Shown here piece after piece: positions 7,839-18,165 of a DNA stretch of 64,000 bases. Each line of letters starts with the position of its first letter. The first letter of the stretch is position 1. The stretch is taken from positions 62,001 to 126,000 of the forward strand of contig MKTX01000006.1 of the NCBI GenBank assembly GCA_001898465.1, given 5' to 3'. Origin of the DNA: Sphingobacteriales bacterium 39-19 (GTDB lineage Bacteria; Bacteroidota; Bacteroidia; Chitinophagales; Chitinophagaceae). The translations under genes and the position numbers were made by a program. Under the pieces are notes generated by a model that saw nothing but the letters and a program-made list of their open reading frames with translations, did not search any database and had not been told where the DNA came from.

Positions 7839-10445
7839 ATGAATTTAAACAATTTCACAATAAAGGCATCGGAGGTTTTGCAACAGGCGCAACAGCTTGC
7901 ATATACTGCAAAGAACCCTTCTATTGAAACGGAACATATATTACAGGCTTTATTAAATATGGAAGATAGCCCGGTAGAATACCTGCTTAAAAAGAATAAT
8001 GTTTCTATAAAGCTGGTAGAAAATAAACTCAGTGAGTTGCTGAAAAAACTCCCCACTGTTTCGGGCGAGCCTGCACAAAATATGGGCAGGGAAGCCAATA
8101 ATATGGTTTTAAGAGCTATCGCTTCGTTAAAAACTTTTGGTGATGAATTTGTAACACCCGAGCATTTATTACTCTCTATTGTACAGGGTAATGATGCTGT
8201 TGCGAACCTGTTAAAAGATGCGGGGTTAACAGCTAAAGGTTTAATTGCGGCTATAAAAGAATTACGAAAAGGCGAAACGGTAAATTCTCAAACACAGGAA
8301 ACCCAGTTTAATGCATTAAATAAATATGCTAAGAATTTAAATGAACTGGCCCGTGCAGGAAAATTAGACCCGGTGATTGGCAGGGACGAAGAAATCAGAA
8401 GGACCTTACATATATTAAGCAGGCGTACTAAAAATAACCCCATATTAGTGGGCGAACCCGGTGTAGGTAAAACGGCCATTGCCGAGGGATTAGCTATGCG
8501 AATTGTAAATGGCGATGTACCCGAAAACTTAAAGAGCAAAGTAATTTATGCATTAGATATGGGGCAGCTTATAGCGGGTGCAAAATATAAAGGTGAGTTT
8601 GAAGAAAGATTAAAATCTGTAGTAAAGGAAGTTACTGCTGCAGATGGTGAGATCATTCTTTTTATTGATGAAATACATACCCTGGTGGGCGCCGGTGGTG
8701 GCGATGGGGCTATGGATGCAGCCAATATTTTAAAACCGGCACTGGCCAGGGGAGAGTTAAGGGCGGTAGGGGCAACTACGCTTAATGAATATCAAAAGTT
8801 TTTTGAAAAAGACAAGGCGCTCGAAAGGCGATTTCAAAAAGTAATGATCGATGAACCTACGGTAGAAGATGCCATTTCAATATTAAGAGGATTAAAAGAC
8901 AGGTATGAAACCTACCATCATGTGCGCATTAAAGATGAAGCCATCATTGCAGCCGTAGAATTATCGCATCGTTATATTACTGACAGGTTTTTGCCTGATA
9001 AAGCGATTGATCTGATTGATGAAAGCGCCGCCAAGCTCAGGCTTGAAATGAATAGTATGCCTGAAGAACTTGATAAATTAGAAAGACAAATCAGGCAATT
9101 GGAAATAGAGAGAGAAGCCATTAAAAGAGAGCACGACGATGATAAATTAAAAGACCTTAATACTGAGATTGCGAACCTGGCAGTAGAACGGGATACCTAT
9201 AAAAGTAAATGGAAAGAAGAAAAGGAACTGGTTGAAAAAATTCAAAATGCAAAAGCTGATATTGAGAATTTAAAGGTAGAAGCAGAGCAGGCAGAAAGAA
9301 ACGGTGAGTATGGAAAAGTAGCCGAGATCAGGTACGGTAAAATGAAAGAAAAAGAAAGCCTTATTGATGAGCTTACCACCCAGCTGGATGAAATATCTGA
9401 AAAGAGATTACTGAAAGAAGAAGTGGATGCCGAAGATATTGCAGAAAGTATTGCTAAATCTACCGGCATACCGGTGCATAAAATGTTACAAAGTGAGCGG
9501 GAAAAACTCCTTCACCTGGAAGAAGAATTGCATAACAGGGTAGTGGGGCAAAATGAGGCTATTGAAGCAGTAAGTGATGCCATACGCAGGAGCCGTGCAG
9601 GTTTGCAGGATGCTAAAAAACCCATTGGTTCATTCATATTCCTGGGTACAACCGGTGTGGGTAAAACAGAATTGGCTAAAGCCCTGGCTGAATATTTATT
9701 TGATGATGAAAATATGATGACCCGGATTGATATGAGTGAATACCAGGAAAAGCATACCGTTAGCCGTTTGGTGGGCGCTCCTCCCGGCTACGTGGGGTAC
9801 GATGAAGGCGGCCAACTTACTGAAGCGGTAAGAAGGAAACCTTATTCCGTTGTTTTACTCGATGAAATTGAAAAAGCGCACCCCGATGTATTTAATGTAT
9901 TGTTACAGGTATTAGATGATGGACGTTTAACTGATAATAAAGGCCGGGTAGTAAATTTTAAGAATACCATTATCATTATGACGAGTAATATGGGAAGCCA
10001 TATCATACAAGAAAATTTTGAAAAAGTAAATGAAGATAATATTGAAACGGTAGTGGACAGTACCAAAGCCGAAGTAATGGAATTGCTCAAGAAAACCATC
10101 CGGCCGGAACTCCTGAACCGGATTGATGAGATCATCATGTTTCAGCCTTTGATGAGAAAAGAAATTAAAGGAATTATTCAAATACAATTGAACGGTCTTA
10201 AAAAATTAGTTGCACAAAATGGCATTCAACTTGAGTTTAGTGAATATGCATTAGACTACCTGGCAGAGTTTGGCTACGACCCTCAATTTGGGGCCAGGCC
10301 ATTGAAGCGCTTAATACAAAAGCAAATCGTGAATCAATTAAGTAAAAGAATCCTTGCGGGAGATATTGACAAGCAAAAACCCGTTTTGGTAGATGTTTTT
10401 GATGGAAATGTTGTTTTTAGAAACGAGATGCCTAAAACCGTATAG
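7839..10445 (+). CDS. clpB: ATP-dependent disaggregase ClpB
   Basis: ClpB is a hexameric AAA+ chaperone that pulls proteins out of aggregates together with DnaK. The 868 residues include the double Clp N-domain (about 1-145), NBD1 with Walker A GEPGVGKT and Walker [15 protein letters not shown], a long charged coiled-coil middle domain (about 405-525, dense in E/K/R), NBD2 with Walker [17 protein letters not shown] and the [16 protein letters not shown] box, and the C-terminal D2-small domain with [11 protein letters not shown]. The length is standard. No CIRCE-like repeat or TAnnTTTG box is seen in the 76 bp upstream, unlike groESL in this window. Confidence 0.98.
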   Translation: MNLNNFTIKASEVLQQAQQLAYTAKNPSIETEHILQALLNMEDSPVEYLLKKNNVSIKLVENKLSELLKKLPTVSGEPAQNMGREANNMVLRAIASLKTFGDEFVTPEHLLLSIVQGNDAVANLLKDAGLTAKGLIAAIKELRKGETVNSQTQETQFNALNKYAKNLNELARAGKLDPVIGRDEEIRRTLHILSRRTKNNPILVGEPGVGKTAIAEGLAMRIVNGDVPENLKSKVIYALDMGQLIAGAKYKGEFEERLKSVVKEVTAADGEIILFIDEIHTLVGAGGGDGAMDAANILKPALARGELRAVGATTLNEYQKFFEKDKALERRFQKVMIDEPTVEDAISILRGLKDRYETYHHVRIKDEAIIAAVELSHRYITDRFLPDKAIDLIDESAAKLRLEMNSMPEELDKLERQIRQLEIEREAIKREHDDDKLKDLNTEIANLAVERDTYKSKWKEEKELVEKIQNAKADIENLKVEAEQAERNGEYGKVAEIRYGKMKEKESLIDELTTQLDEISEKRLLKEEVDAEDIAESIAKSTGIPVHKMLQSEREKLLHLEEELHNRVVGQNEAIEAVSDAIRRSRAGLQDAKKPIGSFIFLGTTGVGKTELAKALAEYLFDDENMMTRIDMSEYQEKHTVSRLVGAPPGYVGYDEGGQLTEAVRRKPYSVVLLDEIEKAHPDVFNVLLQVLDDGRLTDNKGRVVNFKNTIIIMTSNMGSHIIQENFEKVNEDNIETVVDSTKAEVMELLKKTIRPELLNRIDEIIMFQPLMRKEIKGIIQIQLNGLKKLVAQNGIQLEFSEYALDYLAEFGYDPQFGARPLKRLIQKQIVNQLSKRILAGDIDKQKPVLVDVFDGNVVFRNEMPKTV

Positions 10446-10618
10446 TATAGGAAAATAAATAATGATTATTTTAATAATACGTTGAAAATCATTGAGTAAT
10501 ATAAACATTAATAAAATATTGTACGAGTGGTGGGGCTTTGTTTTTCAAAATATATTATCTTCATCCGATTGTAAACCAATTTGTTACTTTAGGTTAATTA
10601 AAAATAAAAGGAATTATT

Positions 10619-11188
10619 ATGGCATTTAAGAAAGAGGTTTTAGAAATTATTGAACCAAAAGATGTGTTTGTAGGTAATCCTAAAGCTGCCGTTACATTAG
10701 AAGAGTTTGGCGAATATGAAAGCGAAGCTTGTGCGAAAGCAAACGAGATTGTAAAAAAACTATTGATAGATTTCGATGGAAAAATCAGGTTTAACTTCCG
10801 CCATTTTCCACTTACTAAAATACACCAACGCAGTTTAAAAGCAGGTGAAGCGGCTGTAGCTACGGCCCAGGATGGTAAGTTTTGGGAAATGCATAATATT
10901 TTATTTGCAAACAGGCGCAACCTGGGTACTACCAGTTTAAAATTACATTCTAAGGAAGCCGGTGTTAAGAATAAAAAATTTCTTGATGACCTGGTGAACG
11001 CTACCTTCGGATGGCAGGTTCAGGGCGACTTAAAAGAAGGAATTGACCGGGGTGTAAAAGATGTACCTACCTTTTTTGTAAACGGAGAATTAGTGGCTAA
11101 ACCTACTTACGATGAACTGGCAAAGGCGATAAATGCGGCACTTAAAAAAGTAAACCGAAAAAAAGCCCCTGCTAAACAAAGAGCATAA
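10619..11188 (+). CDS. DsbA-family thioredoxin-fold protein lacking the first active-site Cys
   Basis: A 189-residue cytoplasmic protein (no signal peptide) of the DsbA/Thioredoxin_4 type: VTLEEFGEYESEACAKANEI aligns with the usual veFgdyeCpyCak block, IRFNFRHFPLTKIHQRSLKAGEAAVA and KFWEMHNILFAN follow, and the cis-Pro loop is DVPTFFVNG. The CxxC is replaced by S35-E-A-C38, so the nucleophilic Cys is missing and only the second Cys remains. It is therefore unlikely to be a dithiol oxidoreductase; a monothiol or glutathione S-transferase-like role, or binding only, is possible. A Lys-rich tail follows residue 175. A strong terminator follows. Confidence 0.8.
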   Translation: MAFKKEVLEIIEPKDVFVGNPKAAVTLEEFGEYESEACAKANEIVKKLLIDFDGKIRFNFRHFPLTKIHQRSLKAGEAAVATAQDGKFWEMHNILFANRRNLGTTSLKLHSKEAGVKNKKFLDDLVNATFGWQVQGDLKEGIDRGVKDVPTFFVNGELVAKPTYDELAKAINAALKKVNRKKAPAKQRA

Positions 11189-11198
11189 AATCTTTATG

Positions 11199-11228
11199 AA
11201 AGTGTACATTTTTTGTACACTTTTTTTT
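11199..11228. terminator. Bidirectional intrinsic terminator
   Basis: Perfect 10-bp stem AAAGTGTACA / TGTACACTTT with a TTTTT loop, followed by a T run to 11228. It lies between the convergent DsbA-like gene and transglutaminase-like gene and could serve both, but the T run favours the plus strand. Confidence 0.8.
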
Positions 11229-12177
11229 ATTCATTTACTTCCAGTAAATAAGAGAGTATTTCTTTGCCATCCACCCGAATGAGGAGCGGATATTCTGCTT
11301 CTGTTTTAAAGATATAACTAAAGAGGATGGTATTATCCGAAATTTTAAAATCAACGGGAATGGGTTTGTTTAATTTTTTTTCCTTTCCGGTAACAAGCTC
11401 AATACTGTCAATTTTATTACCTTTATAGGGTATGCTAAACTGGACTGTGGCATTCGTTTTCAGCTTCAGTAAACCAGCCGAAGGTTTTGGTTTTTGTAAA
11501 CCTAAATCATAAGCACCTGCTTCAATTACAGGAAGCGCATAAAATTCTTTTAAAGAGCCGGGGCCATCTTCCAGTTGCCATGCTTTATTATCAGGATAAT
11601 GATCTAGGTTAAATAATATTTTATTTGCAAAAAAATAACCGCTGGTGAATTTCTTGGTGAATACAGAACGCTTTTTATCTAAGTATCCACTGCCTTTGGC
11701 CGCATCTACGTAATACCATTCTTCGGGGCTTAAGCCCAGTTGCACTACATTCCAGGAATGGTTTATTTCATCGGGAATATCATTTATTTCTTCCGGGAAA
11801 TTTTTTACATAACCATCCACTGACAAACAGCGGATATTTGCCTGGCTGCACATTTCTTGGAACAATAATGAAAAGCCAAGGGAAGTGGCTTTGCGAAGTT
11901 CAATTACTTTTACGGGGTCGCTGTTTTTCTGGTCGTTTGTTTTTACGCCTTTGGGATCTAAGGCAATATAATTAGCAATCCAATAATAGATGGCTCTTGC
12001 TTTTTCTTCTTTACTTGTAAAAGAACCGGTAAGGGTTGCTGCAATAACGGCCAGGTTTTTATCTGCCATGGCACCTGCCTGTTGCACTCTGCTATCTACG
12101 GGATTATAATTTTTTTGTTGCGCTTGTAAAGCATACAACCATCCCATGCAAAAAACGATAAGGATAAATTTAGTCAT
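11227..12177 (-). CDS. Secreted transglutaminase-like protein with Cys-to-Ser substitution
   Basis: A 316-residue protein with a signal peptide (cleavage near AQQ, about residue 19-21). The region KARAIYYWIANYIALDP, then ATSLGFSLLFQEMCSQANIR with VDGYVKNFP, HSWNVVQL and EWYYVDAAKG matches the transglutaminase-like superfamily in order. The catalytic Cys of the usual GvCxGyS block is replaced by Ser99; His140 and Asp158 of the triad are kept. C110 and C117 are not at the catalytic place. It may be a non-catalytic binding domain or a Ser-based variant. A beta-rich domain fills the last 100 residues. Bacteroidota carry many such proteins of unknown role. Confidence 0.75.
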   Translation of the reverse strand: MTKFILIVFCMGWLYALQAQQKNYNPVDSRVQQAGAMADKNLAVIAATLTGSFTSKEEKARAIYYWIANYIALDPKGVKTNDQKNSDPVKVIELRKATSLGFSLLFQEMCSQANIRCLSVDGYVKNFPEEINDIPDEINHSWNVVQLGLSPEEWYYVDAAKGSGYLDKKRSVFTKKFTSGYFFANKILFNLDHYPDNKAWQLEDGPGSLKEFYALPVIEAGAYDLGLQKPKPSAGLLKLKTNATVQFSIPYKGNKIDSIELVTGKEKKLNKPIPVDFKISDNTILFSYIFKTEAEYPLLIRVDGKEILSYLLEVNE

Positions 12178-12254
12178 ACCATAAAATTAATCATCCTTTC
12201 GTTAAGAATATGTGATTCGTGGGTTCTCTTATAATCTGTAAATAACAGCCGGGT

Positions 12255-14450
12255 TTATCTTAAGAATAAAATTTCCCGGTATTTGGGTAATGCCCAGTAA
12301 GAATCATCCACAATCAGCTCCAGCTTATCTACATGATACCGGATGATGTCAAAATATTTTTCTTTAATATCATCGCAATATGCAATCGCTTTTTTACGGG
12401 TATCTGTAATTTTATTTGCTTTTTTACGGGCTTCAATCATTTTCTCCACATGATCGCTCATGATATTGATGTGGTTGCTGATTTTTTCTAAAACTTGTAA
12501 TTGATTGGCATATAATTCCGGTTTTAATCCTGCTTGCTTAAACCCGTTAATATTATGGATGAGTATATTTTGATATTTTACAGCCGAGGGTAGTACAAAA
12601 GTGGTAGCCAAATCACCCATTACCCGGGCTTCTATCTGTACTTTTTTAATATAGTCTTCCAGCATAATCTCGTGCCTGGCTTCTAACTCTGCCGGGCTAT
12701 ATATCGCATTGGCGGCAAAGAGATGCTTGGCTTTATCAGTTACATAGGCATCTAAAGCCAGGGGGGTGGTTTTTACATTGGGCAAACCTCTTTTTTTTGC
12801 TTCCGCTTCCCAACTGGCGCTATACCCATCGCCTTCAAAAAGCACCGGTTTACTTTCTACAATATACTTTTGCAGGATGTGCATGATAGCAACCTCTTTT
12901 TTATCTCCTTTTTCAATAAGGGCATCCACTTCTAGTTTAAAATTCTTAAGGGTTTCGGCCATGATGGTGTTAAGGGTGGTCATGGAATGGGCACAGTTTG
13001 CCGATGACCCCACAGCTCTGAATTCAAATTTATTACCGGTAAATGCAAAGGGTGATGTACGGTTGCGATCGGTATTGTCAAGCATGAGTTCAGGAATACT
13101 TTTATGAATATCTAACTTCAGCATAGCTTCATCCGTTTCATCAAAATTTTCGCCTACCCGTTCTTCTATTTCCTGTAAAACATCTTTTAAAAATTTACCG
13201 ATAAATATAGAGATGATGGCTGGCGGTGCCTCATTGGCGCCCAGGCGGTGATCATTACCGGCACTGGCAATGGCGGCTCTCAATAAGGGTGCATAATCAT
13301 GTACGGCTTTAATGGTATTGATGAAAAAAGTAAGGAACATGAGGTTGGTCTTGGGTGTTTTACCCGGTGCCAGTAAGTTTACACCCGTATTGGTGGCCAG
13401 GCTCCAGTTGTTATGTTTACCACTGCCATTAATACCTGCAAACGGTTTCTCATGTAATAGTACTTTTAAATTATGTCGCTTGGCTACACGGTCCATAATA
13501 TCCATGAGCAGGGTGTTGTGATCTATAGCCAGGTTTGTTTCTTCATAAATAGGAGCACATTCAAACTGGGCGGGTGCTACTTCATTGTGCCTTGTTCGTA
13601 AAGGGATACCCAGTTTATAAGCTTCATTTTCAAAATCACGCATAAATGCATAGACCCTTTCTGGGATCGCTCCAAAATAATGATCTTCTAATTGTTGTCC
13701 CTTGGCCGGGGCGTGGCCAAATACGGTACGCCCCGTGAGCATGATGTCGGGGCGGGCAATGGCCAGGTTGGCATCAATTACAAAATACTCCTGTTCCCAA
13801 CCCAGGGTTGGGGTAACCCGGTTTATATTTTTATCAAAATACTGGCACACATCCAAGGCGGCTTTGTCAACTGCTACCAATGCCTTTAATAAAGGTGTTT
13901 TGGTATCCAGCGATTCTCCTGTATAAGAAACAAAAATGGTGGGGATGCATAAAGTACGGCCATTTCCAATTTCCATAATAAAGGCAGGAGAAGAGGGATC
14001 CCAGGCAGTGTACCCCCGGGCCTCAAAAGTGGCTCTTAACCCCCCACTGGGAAATGAGGAAGCATCAGGCTCTTGTTGAATGAGCGAGGCGCCTTCAAAT
14101 TCTTCAATAGGTGTTCCATCGCCTTTTAAAGTAAAAAATGAATCATGCTTTTCTGCACTGGCTCCCGTTAATGGTTGAAACCAATGAGAAAAATGCGTTA
14201 CACCCTTGCTTTCGGCCCAGGCCCTTAGCCCATTGGCAATCTGGTTGCCCATATTACGATCTATTTTTTTTCCGGATAAAGTAGATTCTTCCAGGCTTTT
14301 AAAAGCTTCATCACTTAAAAACTTTCGGGCCGTTTGTAACGTAAATACGTTTTCATTAAATATAGCCGTAGTCTTTTTTATAGGCTCAGGTATTGTTTTT
14401 TCTAGTTTACCCGAAAACTTGGTAATGGCTGTAAAACGTAATGATTCCAT
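12255..14450 (-). CDS. glnN: Glutamine synthetase type III
   Basis: Makes glutamine from glutamate, ammonia and ATP; the type III enzyme is a dodecamer common in Bacteroidota. The 731 residues match the expected length (about 725-735). Visible blocks are TLGWEQEYFVIDA (Mg-binding Glu), EKPFAGINGSGKHNNWSL (glutamate-binding His), NDHRLGANEAPPAII (type III signature with the LGANEAPP stretch) and NRTSPFAFTGNKFEFRAVGS. The C-terminal about 150 residues form the long type III extension. No recognisable box CAAAnnTA on the plus strand lies in the 109-bp upstream region. Confidence 0.97.
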   Translation of the reverse strand: MESLRFTAITKFSGKLEKTIPEPIKKTTAIFNENVFTLQTARKFLSDEAFKSLEESTLSGKKIDRNMGNQIANGLRAWAESKGVTHFSHWFQPLTGASAEKHDSFFTLKGDGTPIEEFEGASLIQQEPDASSFPSGGLRATFEARGYTAWDPSSPAFIMEIGNGRTLCIPTIFVSYTGESLDTKTPLLKALVAVDKAALDVCQYFDKNINRVTPTLGWEQEYFVIDANLAIARPDIMLTGRTVFGHAPAKGQQLEDHYFGAIPERVYAFMRDFENEAYKLGIPLRTRHNEVAPAQFECAPIYEETNLAIDHNTLLMDIMDRVAKRHNLKVLLHEKPFAGINGSGKHNNWSLATNTGVNLLAPGKTPKTNLMFLTFFINTIKAVHDYAPLLRAAIASAGNDHRLGANEAPPAIISIFIGKFLKDVLQEIEERVGENFDETDEAMLKLDIHKSIPELMLDNTDRNRTSPFAFTGNKFEFRAVGSSANCAHSMTTLNTIMAETLKNFKLEVDALIEKGDKKEVAIMHILQKYIVESKPVLFEGDGYSASWEAEAKKRGLPNVKTTPLALDAYVTDKAKHLFAANAIYSPAELEARHEIMLEDYIKKVQIEARVMGDLATTFVLPSAVKYQNILIHNINGFKQAGLKPELYANQLQVLEKISNHINIMSDHVEKMIEARKKANKITDTRKKAIAYCDDIKEKYFDIIRYHVDKLELIVDDSYWALPKYREILFLR

Positions 14451-14559
14451 ATATTTTTATTGTTTATATGGCAAAAGAAAGCAATTATTCTGAAAAATGA
14501 AATATTTTTTTTAAAAATGAAGTCAAAATCAACTAAACACGAAATATAAAATACATATT

Positions 14560-15882
14560 TTAAAAATTAATGTATTTTAAAATCGGTAGTTTTTTCCATG
14601 GAATCACACAACTAAAAGGTGTTAATAAAAAGGGAAGATAAATAGAACGGTACCGGTTAATAGCCCCCAGGTTGGGCACAATAAAACCAATAAAAAAAAG
14701 GATGCTGATTGAAAAAAAGAGTGAAAAGTAAATAAAAGGACTTTTAAATAAAGCGCCTTTGTTACCGTAAAAGAGGAATATTAACAAAAGGATTTGGATG
14801 CAGATCATTTCAAGTGCAGGAAAAATTAATGGACTGGAATAGGATTCCCACAAATATGGCCGCATGATTACCCGGTTTACACTTTTTAGCGATTGCCAGG
14901 CCATCGATTGTATGCCCGGTTGTAAAGTGTCCATACTTATTGTAGTGGTACCCTCCAGCGCTGCAAAATCTTTTTGCTTGGCCTTTATTATTTCATAGGG
15001 GCTTAGTGGGTTTTGCCAGCCGGCGCTCATTGCAATGAGGATGAAAATAAATGCATACACTAAAACGAAAATTTTTCCTGTAGTTATTCTTTTTTTCTCA
15101 GTCCATATCCAGGCAACAAAGCCGGGTACAAGCAGCAGGAAAACAAAATTGCGAATGAGCAATAATAAAATTGCACTTACAATGAAACTTACGAAATGTT
15201 TAAAACTGAATCCCTGTTTTAGCAGCAGGTGAAGGCTATAGCAGGCAAAACAAAGCAATATAAAAGTTACAGAATCTTTACCCGGTAAAGTACTCGCATA
15301 TAATAAAGAAGGGATTGCCAGGGTGGTGAGCAGGATGGGCCATTTTTTTTGAGGATAAATAGAATGAAATATTTTAAACAATGCCATATGGGCAAAAAAG
15401 GAAAAGCTGCAAAAGAACAGGGTGTTTAAAAAAATATTTCCCTGTGTAAATATATTGGCAATGCCCAAAAACTTGGCTATAATATTTACCCTGAGATCAT
15501 TCCAAAAGGAATGAAAGCTTCCAAAAAAATTACCGTATTCAGCATAATGGGAATGAAAAACTGATTTAATGAATTGTAAGGGATTATCCAATAGTATGGC
15601 ATATTCCTCCTGCCCATACCCATTCAGGATTTCATAATCATTGGTTCCGGGATAGGCAAATAAAATCCATCGTAAATAAACAAAACCGGCCCCTAATTTT
15701 AAAACGAATAAGCATAAAATTTCTTTTTTGCTGAGGCCGGTACTTGCAATGAACCGGCTTTTGGTTAATAAAACCCCGGAAAGAATAAAGTATAAAATAA
15801 AAAGCAGGTAGTACAAAGGATCCCTTTTATGTGGGAAGATAGTTAAAATAATTCTTAGTAAGACCTTAGAGATCGGGAGCAT
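14560..15882 (-). CDS. Polytopic membrane protein, possible polysaccharide polymerase-like
   Basis: About 440 residues with some ten hydrophobic segments. The frame stays open to 16281, but the first 133 codons would be antisense to purL and contain no membrane-protein character; the ATG at 15880-15882 (MLPISKVLLRIILTIFPHKR) is the natural start, leaving 39 bp to purL. Notable pieces are AYPGTNDYEILNGYG in a loop and STLPGKDSVTFILLC before a helix, which resemble EpsG or O-antigen polymerase-like proteins, but the match is by general look only. The C-terminus NRYRSIYLPFLLTPF also fits envelope glycan proteins. Function unknown. Confidence 0.65.
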   Translation of the reverse strand: MLPISKVLLRIILTIFPHKRDPLYYLLFILYFILSGVLLTKSRFIASTGLSKKEILCLFVLKLGAGFVYLRWILFAYPGTNDYEILNGYGQEEYAILLDNPLQFIKSVFHSHYAEYGNFFGSFHSFWNDLRVNIIAKFLGIANIFTQGNIFLNTLFFCSFSFFAHMALFKIFHSIYPQKKWPILLTTLAIPSLLYASTLPGKDSVTFILLCFACYSLHLLLKQGFSFKHFVSFIVSAILLLLIRNFVFLLLVPGFVAWIWTEKKRITTGKIFVLVYAFIFILIAMSAGWQNPLSPYEIIKAKQKDFAALEGTTTISMDTLQPGIQSMAWQSLKSVNRVIMRPYLWESYSSPLIFPALEMICIQILLLIFLFYGNKGALFKSPFIYFSLFFSISILFFIGFIVPNLGAINRYRSIYLPFLLTPFSCVIPWKKLPILKYINF

Positions 15883-15887
15883 CCCTG

Positions 15888-15895
15888 TACCTTTG
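15888..15895 (+). promoter_or_regulatory. -7 box (TACCTTTG) of purL
   Basis: Perfect TAnnTTTG in the 39-bp divergent gap between the membrane protein gene and purL; the mRNA would start near 15900, about 22 bases before the purL ATG. Confidence 0.65.
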
Positions 15896-15921
15896 CCATC
15901 TGAAATAATATCCCTTTTTTT

Positions 15922-18126
15922 ATGGAAATTACTGCTGCCACTGCCGCCCAGCTTCGTATTACCGAAGAAGAATTTGAACTCATTATAAAAAAACTGGGCC
16001 GTACACCCAATTTTACCGAACTCTGTGCTTTTAGTGGCATGTGGAGCGAACACTGTAGCTATAAAAATTCTATTAAATGGCTTAAAACACTCCCTCGAGA
16101 TGGAGAGAAAATGCTGGTAAAAGCGGGGGATGAAAATGCCGGGTTGATGAATATTGGCGATGGCTATGGCGTAGTATTTAAAATAGAGTCCCATAATCAT
16201 CCATCGGCCATTGAGCCCTTCCAGGGTGCTGCTACCGGCGTAGGAGGTATTAACCGGGATATTTTTACAATGGGTGCACACCCTATTGCCTCATTAAACT
16301 CATTGCGATTTGGAAATTTAAAAGAAGCAAAAACCCAGCACCTGCTGGCCGGTGTAGTACATGGAATTGGCCATTACGGAAATTGTTTTGGAGTACCTAC
16401 GGTAGGCGGTGAAATTTATTTTGAAAACTGTTATCATACGAACCCGTTGGTAAATGCCATGAGTGTGGGTATTGTAAAAAATGGGGAAACCGTCTCTGCC
16501 ACAGCTACCGGTAAGGGTAACCCGGTATTTTTTGTAGGTAGTGCAACAGGTAAAGATGGAATAGGTGGCGCTTCATTTGCCAGTGCAGAGATTACAGCAG
16601 AAAGTACCGAAGAACTGCCGGCAGTACAAGTGGGCGATCCATTCCAGGAAAAAAAATTACTGGAAGCTTGCCTGGAAGTAATTCAAACAGGCGCTGTGGT
16701 TGGGATGCAGGACATGGGCGCAGCGGGCATCATTTGCTCTACCGCCGAAATGAGTGCCAAGGGCAAAGCCGGTATGCGTATTGATTTAGATAAAGTGCCC
16801 ACCCGCCAGGCGGGTATGAAGGCCTGGGAGTTATTGCTGAGCGAAAGCCAGGAGCGTATGCTGCTGGTGGTAGAAAAAGGTAAAGAAAAAGCAGTGCTGG
16901 ATGTTTTTGAAAAATGGGACCTGCCCTGCAGCAATATCGGTGAAGTAACGGATGATGGTATGCTGCAGTTCTTTATGCATGGTGATTTAGTAGCCCTGTT
17001 GCCTGCCGATGAACTGGTGCTGGGGGGCGGCGCTCCTCAGTACAGCCGGGATGTGAAAAAACCACAATACCTTCAAAAAATACAGGCATTTAATGTATCG
17101 CTTATTCCGGATTTACAGGATGTAAAGCAAACAGCAGAAAAAATAATTTCATTGCCCAATATTGCCAGTAAGAAATGGGTGTATGAGCAATACGATAGCA
17201 TGGTGGGAGCCGGAACAGTAAGCACAAACCACCCCAGCGATGCCGCTATTGTACTGGCCAAGCCCACCAATAAAGCACTGGCACTTACCACAGATTGCAA
17301 CAGCCGCTATGTATTTGCCGATCCCTATAAAGGCGCTATGATAGCAGTGGCAGAAGCAGCCCGGAATATAGTATGTAGTGGTGCCGAGCCACTGGGTGTT
17401 ACCAATTGCCTCAATTTTGGAAACCCCTATGACCCCGAAGTATACTGGCAATTTACCGAAGCCATTAAAGGAATGGGCAATGCCTGCCGTAAATTTAATA
17501 CCCCGGTAACAGGGGGTAATGTTAGCTTCTATAACCAGTCACCCGATGGGCCGGTATATCCCACCCCTACAATTGGAATGGTGGGATTATTAGAAGATGT
17601 AAACAATAAAATGACACTCGATTTTAAAAATGAGGGAGATCTTATTTATTTGATCGGGGCCAGCCAAAATGATATCAGTTCATCGGAATACCTGCATAAA
17701 ATACTGGGCGTGGAATTTAGCCCCTGCCCGTACTTTGACTTGCAGGAAGAATTTGAATTACAGCAAACCACGGCCGTACTAATAAAAAATAAATTAGTTC
17801 AAAGTGCACATGATGTAAGTGAAGGCGGGCTATGGGTAACCATTATGGAAAGTTGTTTTAACCGGGCCCTGGGATGTAATGTAACCATGCAGGATGGATT
17901 CCGCAAAGATGCCTTTTGGTTTGGTGAAGCACAAAGCAGGGTAGTGGTATCAGTAAGCCCCGCTCTTGAAAAGGAATTTAAAACTGCTATGCAGAAAACA
18001 ACGGTTGCATTTTCCTTACTGGGTAATGTAATCGGCGAAAATATAATAATTGCCGGTGAAAACTGGGGCTCCGTAAATGAATGGAAATTGAAATACGATA
18101 CAGCAATTGAAAAGGAACTTAGCTGA
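15922..18126 (+). CDS. purL: Phosphoribosylformylglycinamidine synthase subunit PurL
   Basis: Catalyses FGAR to FGAM in purine synthesis, using ammonia delivered by PurQ. At 734 residues it is the short Bacillus-type PurL, which works with separate PurQ and PurS; neither is in the window. Diagnostic segments are FSGMWSEHCSYKNSI near residue 40, KIESHNHPSAIEPFQGAATGVGGI, QDMGAAGIICSTAEM, YDSMVGAGTV and the second AIRS-like half with CNSRYVFADPYKGA, VTGGNVSFYNQ and AHDVSEGGLWVT. The end is followed 39 bp later by the preferred proC start, so the two are likely co-transcribed. Confidence 0.97.
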   Translation: MEITAATAAQLRITEEEFELIIKKLGRTPNFTELCAFSGMWSEHCSYKNSIKWLKTLPRDGEKMLVKAGDENAGLMNIGDGYGVVFKIESHNHPSAIEPFQGAATGVGGINRDIFTMGAHPIASLNSLRFGNLKEAKTQHLLAGVVHGIGHYGNCFGVPTVGGEIYFENCYHTNPLVNAMSVGIVKNGETVSATATGKGNPVFFVGSATGKDGIGGASFASAEITAESTEELPAVQVGDPFQEKKLLEACLEVIQTGAVVGMQDMGAAGIICSTAEMSAKGKAGMRIDLDKVPTRQAGMKAWELLLSESQERMLLVVEKGKEKAVLDVFEKWDLPCSNIGEVTDDGMLQFFMHGDLVALLPADELVLGGGAPQYSRDVKKPQYLQKIQAFNVSLIPDLQDVKQTAEKIISLPNIASKKWVYEQYDSMVGAGTVSTNHPSDAAIVLAKPTNKALALTTDCNSRYVFADPYKGAMIAVAEAARNIVCSGAEPLGVTNCLNFGNPYDPEVYWQFTEAIKGMGNACRKFNTPVTGGNVSFYNQSPDGPVYPTPTIGMVGLLEDVNNKMTLDFKNEGDLIYLIGASQNDISSSEYLHKILGVEFSPCPYFDLQEEFELQQTTAVLIKNKLVQSAHDVSEGGLWVTIMESCFNRALGCNVTMQDGFRKDAFWFGEAQSRVVVSVSPALEKEFKTAMQKTTVAFSLLGNVIGENIIIAGENWGSVNEWKLKYDTAIEKELS

Positions 18127-18165
18127 AAAATGCAACCATTAAAAAACACTTTTAAAAAGCCGGGT

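Noticed and set aside
14451..14559. Sigma-54 promoter near glnN, suggested by TGGC-N8-GCAA at about 14469-14484
   Set aside because: The downstream half is GCAA instead of TTGC, and the orientation is opposite to glnN; not a sigma-54 site.
15883..16281. N-terminal 133-codon extension of the membrane protein gene at 14560-15882
   Set aside because: It is antisense to the start of purL, has no membrane character and reads through the purL promoter. The ATG at 15882 gives a coherent protein.
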